Assembly (NCBI GenBank): GCA_937915755.1
Contig: CALGGR010000296.1
Coordinates: forward strand, 1 to 38,826
From: an uncultured Fretibacterium sp.
GTDB lineage: Bacteria; Synergistota; Synergistia; Synergistales; Aminobacteriaceae
Length of the DNA: 38,826 bases
Direction: 5' to 3'
Made by a program: the position numbers and the translations under genes. Below, one piece after another: positions 37,278 through 38,826 of this stretch. Positions within the stretch are counted from its first letter, which is position 1. Each line of letters begins with the position of its first letter. A model generated the notes under the pieces. The model searched no databases. It was not told where the DNA came from and saw nothing but the letters and a program-made list of their open reading frames with translations.

Positions 37278-37305
37278 ATTTTATAACATTTTTGTTTTAA
37301 CTCAA
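37278..37305 (-). promoter_or_regulatory. Leftward early promoter (candidate)
   Basis: On the minus strand, TTGAGT (plus 37300-37305) and TAAAAT (plus 37278-37283) are separated by 16 bases. It faces the early operon. The palindrome at 37305-37322 touches its -35, so repressor binding there would block it. Confidence 0.5.
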
Positions 37306-37322
37306 TACGTAAAAATACGTAT
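37305..37322. promoter_or_regulatory. Operator-like palindrome between divergent promoters
   Basis: ATACGTA at 37305-37311 and TACGTAT at 37316-37322 form a perfect 7-bp inverted repeat with 4 A residues between. Flanking near-repeats of TTTGTTTTAA occur at 37291-37300 and 37332-37341. It lies between the leftward early promoter and the rightward repressor promoter, where a lysogeny repressor would bind. Confidence 0.6.
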
Positions 37323-37332
37323 ATTAACAAAT

Positions 37333-37361
37333 TTGTTTTAATTGAATTTTTTATATATAAT
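37333..37361 (+). promoter_or_regulatory. Rightward promoter of the repressor gene (candidate)
   Basis: TTGTTT at 37333-37338 and TATAAT at 37356-37361 have 17-base spacing. The transcript would start near 37368 and meets AAAGGA at about 37379 before ATG 37394. Confidence 0.6.
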
Positions 37362-37393
37362 GTACAAAGTAAAAAACTAAAGGACGTGATTAC

Positions 37394-37720
37394 ATGGCAA
37401 ACATGAAAGACAGCAATATGACACCATTAGCAAAATTAAGGATAGACGCAGGCTTTTCAAGAGAAGATGCCGCTTCTTTATTAAATGTAGTAATGATGAC
37501 CTTATATAGATATGAAACAGGTAAAACAGATATTCCTCTGGGAGTTGCTGAGAATATGGCTTCTCTATATCGTGTACCTTTTAATGACTTACGAGAAGCT
37601 GCTAGGAATACAAAAGAGTTAAAAGGAGTAGAAGCAGAGGGACGTATAAATATAGGACGGCAACAAAGAATTACTAGAATCATCAACAAATCAAAATCAA
37701 AGGAGGTCGCTCTTTCATGA
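37394..37720 (+). CDS. XRE-family transcriptional regulator (phage repressor candidate)
   Basis: 108 residues. The XRE helix-turn-helix covers residues about 9-65: MTPLAKLRIDAGFSREDAAS, LLNVVMMTLYRYETGKTDIP and LGVAENMASLYRVPFNDLRE. The C-terminal tail is basic and short. It lies divergently to the early operon with operator-like sites between, as expected of a CI-type lysogeny repressor. No LexA-like cleavage domain is visible. Confidence 0.85.
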   Translation: MANMKDSNMTPLAKLRIDAGFSREDAASLLNVVMMTLYRYETGKTDIPLGVAENMASLYRVPFNDLREAARNTKELKGVEAEGRINIGRQQRITRIINKSKSKEVALS

Positions 37721-38100
37721 CAAGTCAAGACAATACATTTGAAATGTCAAGAATGGAATTATTACTCCGTGAACATTTCGCTCGTATCGATAAACAGTTT
37801 GCTGAAATGAAAGCTGACAATGCTGAATTCAAAATCGCTATTGTTAATGAAATGAATAAACATTTTGAAGGAGTAAATTCTCGTTTTGACGGTCTGCAAA
37901 CTCAAATTAACGCAATGCAAAATGACATTACAGGCTTAAAACATGACGTAAATAATCTCTTTCACTGGAACTACTGTATATTAGCTATAATTATCGGAGT
38001 CTTTGTCCTTCCGAACGTCGCTGATTTCATACGGAGCTTATTCGGCCTCTTCCGTGACGGCATTGCAGGTATCTTAGCTTTATTCAAAAGGGAAAAATAA
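37717..38100 (+). CDS. Coiled-coil protein with C-terminal transmembrane segment
   Basis: 127 residues. Residues 10-80 are a coiled coil with heptads (HFARIDKQFAEMKADNAEFK, VNSRFDGLQTQINAMQNDI). A transmembrane helix follows (YCILAIIIGVFVLPNVADFI) with a second hydrophobic stretch. This architecture occurs in XhlA-type haemolysin/lysis helpers and in superinfection or tethering proteins encoded beside repressors. It overlaps the repressor stop by 4 bases, so it is expressed in the lysogen. Function is unassigned. Confidence 0.8.
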   Translation: MTSQDNTFEMSRMELLLREHFARIDKQFAEMKADNAEFKIAIVNEMNKHFEGVNSRFDGLQTQINAMQNDITGLKHDVNNLFHWNYCILAIIIGVFVLPNVADFIRSLFGLFRDGIAGILALFKREK

Positions 38101-38245
38101 TTATTATAGGGTACTATTTGATGTAGAAGATACAAATTCAAAAACAAATTATCACAACAATAAACAGCATGCCGAACACTGCGTTTTTGTTTATTTCACA
38201 TCAAGACGGTTTTGCCAATCAAATCAAAACGACACAAACAACCGC

Positions 38246-38274
38246 TTTGGATAATGGTAAAATTGTGATAAAAT
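38246..38274 (+). promoter_or_regulatory. Candidate promoter in the right intergenic region
   Basis: TTGGAT (38247-38252) and TAAAAT (38269-38274), 16 bases apart, lie in an AT-rich stretch just before the GC-rich structured segment. They could drive the RNA described at 38281-38420. The -35 is weak. Confidence 0.3.
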
Positions 38275-38280
38275 AACAAC

Positions 38281-38420
38281 AGAAACCGTGGGATCCTGTG
38301 GTCACCCCATCGCAGCGCGGTTTCTCCCATTGCAGTTCGATCGGAGACTGCACTTGATTTCGTTCCCCCCAAATGGCTTGCCCGCCCGCGGTATTTCTCG
38401 CCGGCGGGTGCTTTTTTTGT
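38281..38420 (+). ncRNA. Possible structured small RNA in the right flank
   Basis: The gap between the last phage gene (ends 38100) and the glycosyltransferase (ends 38502) contains no convincing gene. Its first part (38101-38280) is AT-rich. Its second part holds AGAAACCG/CGGTTTCT as a long-range 8-bp stem, GCAGT/ACTGC as a second hairpin, and CCCGCC/GGCGGG followed by TTTTTTT as a terminator. Together with an upstream promoter candidate this could be a small RNA of about 140 bases. No known RNA family was recognised. Confidence 0.35.
38381..38418 (+). terminator. Rho-independent terminator in the right flank
   Basis: CCCGCC (38381-38386) and GGCGGG (38403-38408) form a six-pair GC stem with a 16-base loop. 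TGC and seven Ts follow. Its GC content differs markedly from the phage terminators. Confidence 0.6.
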
Positions 38421-38501
38421 GCAGATCTGCCTCCGTTTTTATCGCTGTAACGGCTGGAAGTCTGCCTGTCGTCAAAATCACTCATACTGCTTTTGGAAAC
38501 C

Positions 38502-38825
38502 TCACTGGAAGCGCCGGATCACGTTGATCCAGAGCTCCGCCTGAATCTGAAATAATCGAAAAACGGACGGATGCACAGTTTTTCCGGGGCCGGTCCGTCC
38601 CCACTCTCCCATCCGCATTCCTCTCATCAATCCCTGAATATACTCTTTCCCCAGACCTTTTTTCGAAAAGAAGACCGTCTTGATCAGAAAACCGGCTGTC
38701 AGAAACGGAAGATTCAAAATCCGCTGCCAGACGGGCATATTCTTTCGGATCAGGTAAAGGCTGTTTCTGGAGGTCAAAGAGGTCTTAAAGGCATTATATC
38801 TGGATCCGGAAGCACCGCTTCCCGC
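38502..38825 (-). CDS. Glycosyltransferase family 2, C-terminal part (5' partial)
   Basis: The frame is open from the right edge and stops at 38502-38504, giving 107 residues. Characteristic C-terminal GT2 signatures of Clostridia-like rhamnosyl/glycosyltransferases are seen: GSGASGSRYNAFK, then SLTSRNSLYLIRKNMP, WQRILNLPFLTAGFLIKTVF and GLGKEYIQGLMRGM. An internal TTG at 38777 is not the true start because similarity extends upstream to the edge. Composition is GC-rich, unlike the phage and the left flank, which points to a different source genome. Confidence 0.8.
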   Translation of the reverse strand, partial: AGSGASGSRYNAFKTSLTSRNSLYLIRKNMPVWQRILNLPFLTAGFLIKTVFFSKKGLGKEYIQGLMRGMRMGEWGRTGPGKTVHPSVFRLFQIQAELWINVIRRFQ

Positions 38826-38826
38826 A

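Noticed and set aside
38219..38527. Two overlapping open frames (one on each strand) in the right intergenic region
   Set aside because: They run across the hairpins and terminator, lack ribosome-binding sites and have low-complexity translations. Structured RNA or plain intergenic DNA is more likely.

Overview
The window is almost entirely one temperate phage or prophage genome (about 0.9 to 38.1 kb) with a short stretch of different DNA at each end. Host identity is uncertain. The left flank carries the N-terminal ATPase half of MutL plus the tail of another gene. Its sequence style (for example WSRIAAGEVVERPAS) and the moderately AT-rich composition shared with the phage suggest an anaerobic gut bacterium, possibly a Synergistota member, but I hold this only loosely. 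The right flank (after about 38.28 kb) is visibly more GC-rich and carries the C-terminal end of a Clostridia-like glycosyltransferase. The two flanks may therefore come from different genomes, through a chimeric contig or a mobile insertion.

Layout, left to right. (1) MutL fragment fused to an unrelated tail, then a repeat-rich region around a helix-turn-helix gene: GTGCCACT-type repeats upstream and five GTGGC-type repeats with exact 11-nt spacing downstream. (2) Packaging and head genes on the plus strand: ParB-like protein, small and large terminase, Mu gp29-type (DUF935) portal, and a head morphogenesis protein that carries an intein and ends in an ADP-ribosyltransferase domain. (3) Small accessory or fibre-like genes, a shortened tRNA-like element, an MT-A70 adenine methyltransferase and a putative nuclease. 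(4) Mu I-like protease/scaffold, decoration protein, lambda E-like capsid and joining proteins (gp36-, gpG- and gp37-like). (5) A siphovirus-type tail: tube, assembly chaperone with a -1 frameshift, tape measure, and hub/tip proteins. (6) Host-recognition genes, including two fibre proteins with the same N-terminal anchor, one carrying BspA-like repeats, followed by a glycosyltransferase. (7) Lysis: M15 peptidase and holin. (8) A leftward early operon: DUF4942 methyltransferase, Sak4-like ATPase, small proteins, ArdC N-terminal domain and a large unknown protein. (9) A divergent control region with an operator-like palindrome, an XRE-type repressor, and a coiled-coil membrane protein.

The most striking feature is at 6352-7308. 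The head morphogenesis gene is interrupted by an in-frame intein at its conserved HVN/CRS site. The intein contains, on the opposite strand and in exact codon register, a complete homing endonuclease gene of the Vsr-like (EDxHD) type. The endonuclease stop codon is the complement of intein codon 2. Its Shine-Dalgarno and start lie inside splicing block F, and a perfect TATAAT lies in the last intein codons. Inteins normally carry the endonuclease as an in-frame domain of the same polypeptide. An antisense, nested endonuclease sharing nearly every base with its intein appears to be an undescribed arrangement.

No integrase, transposase or DNA polymerase is recognisable in the window, so how the phage integrates and replicates is not visible here.
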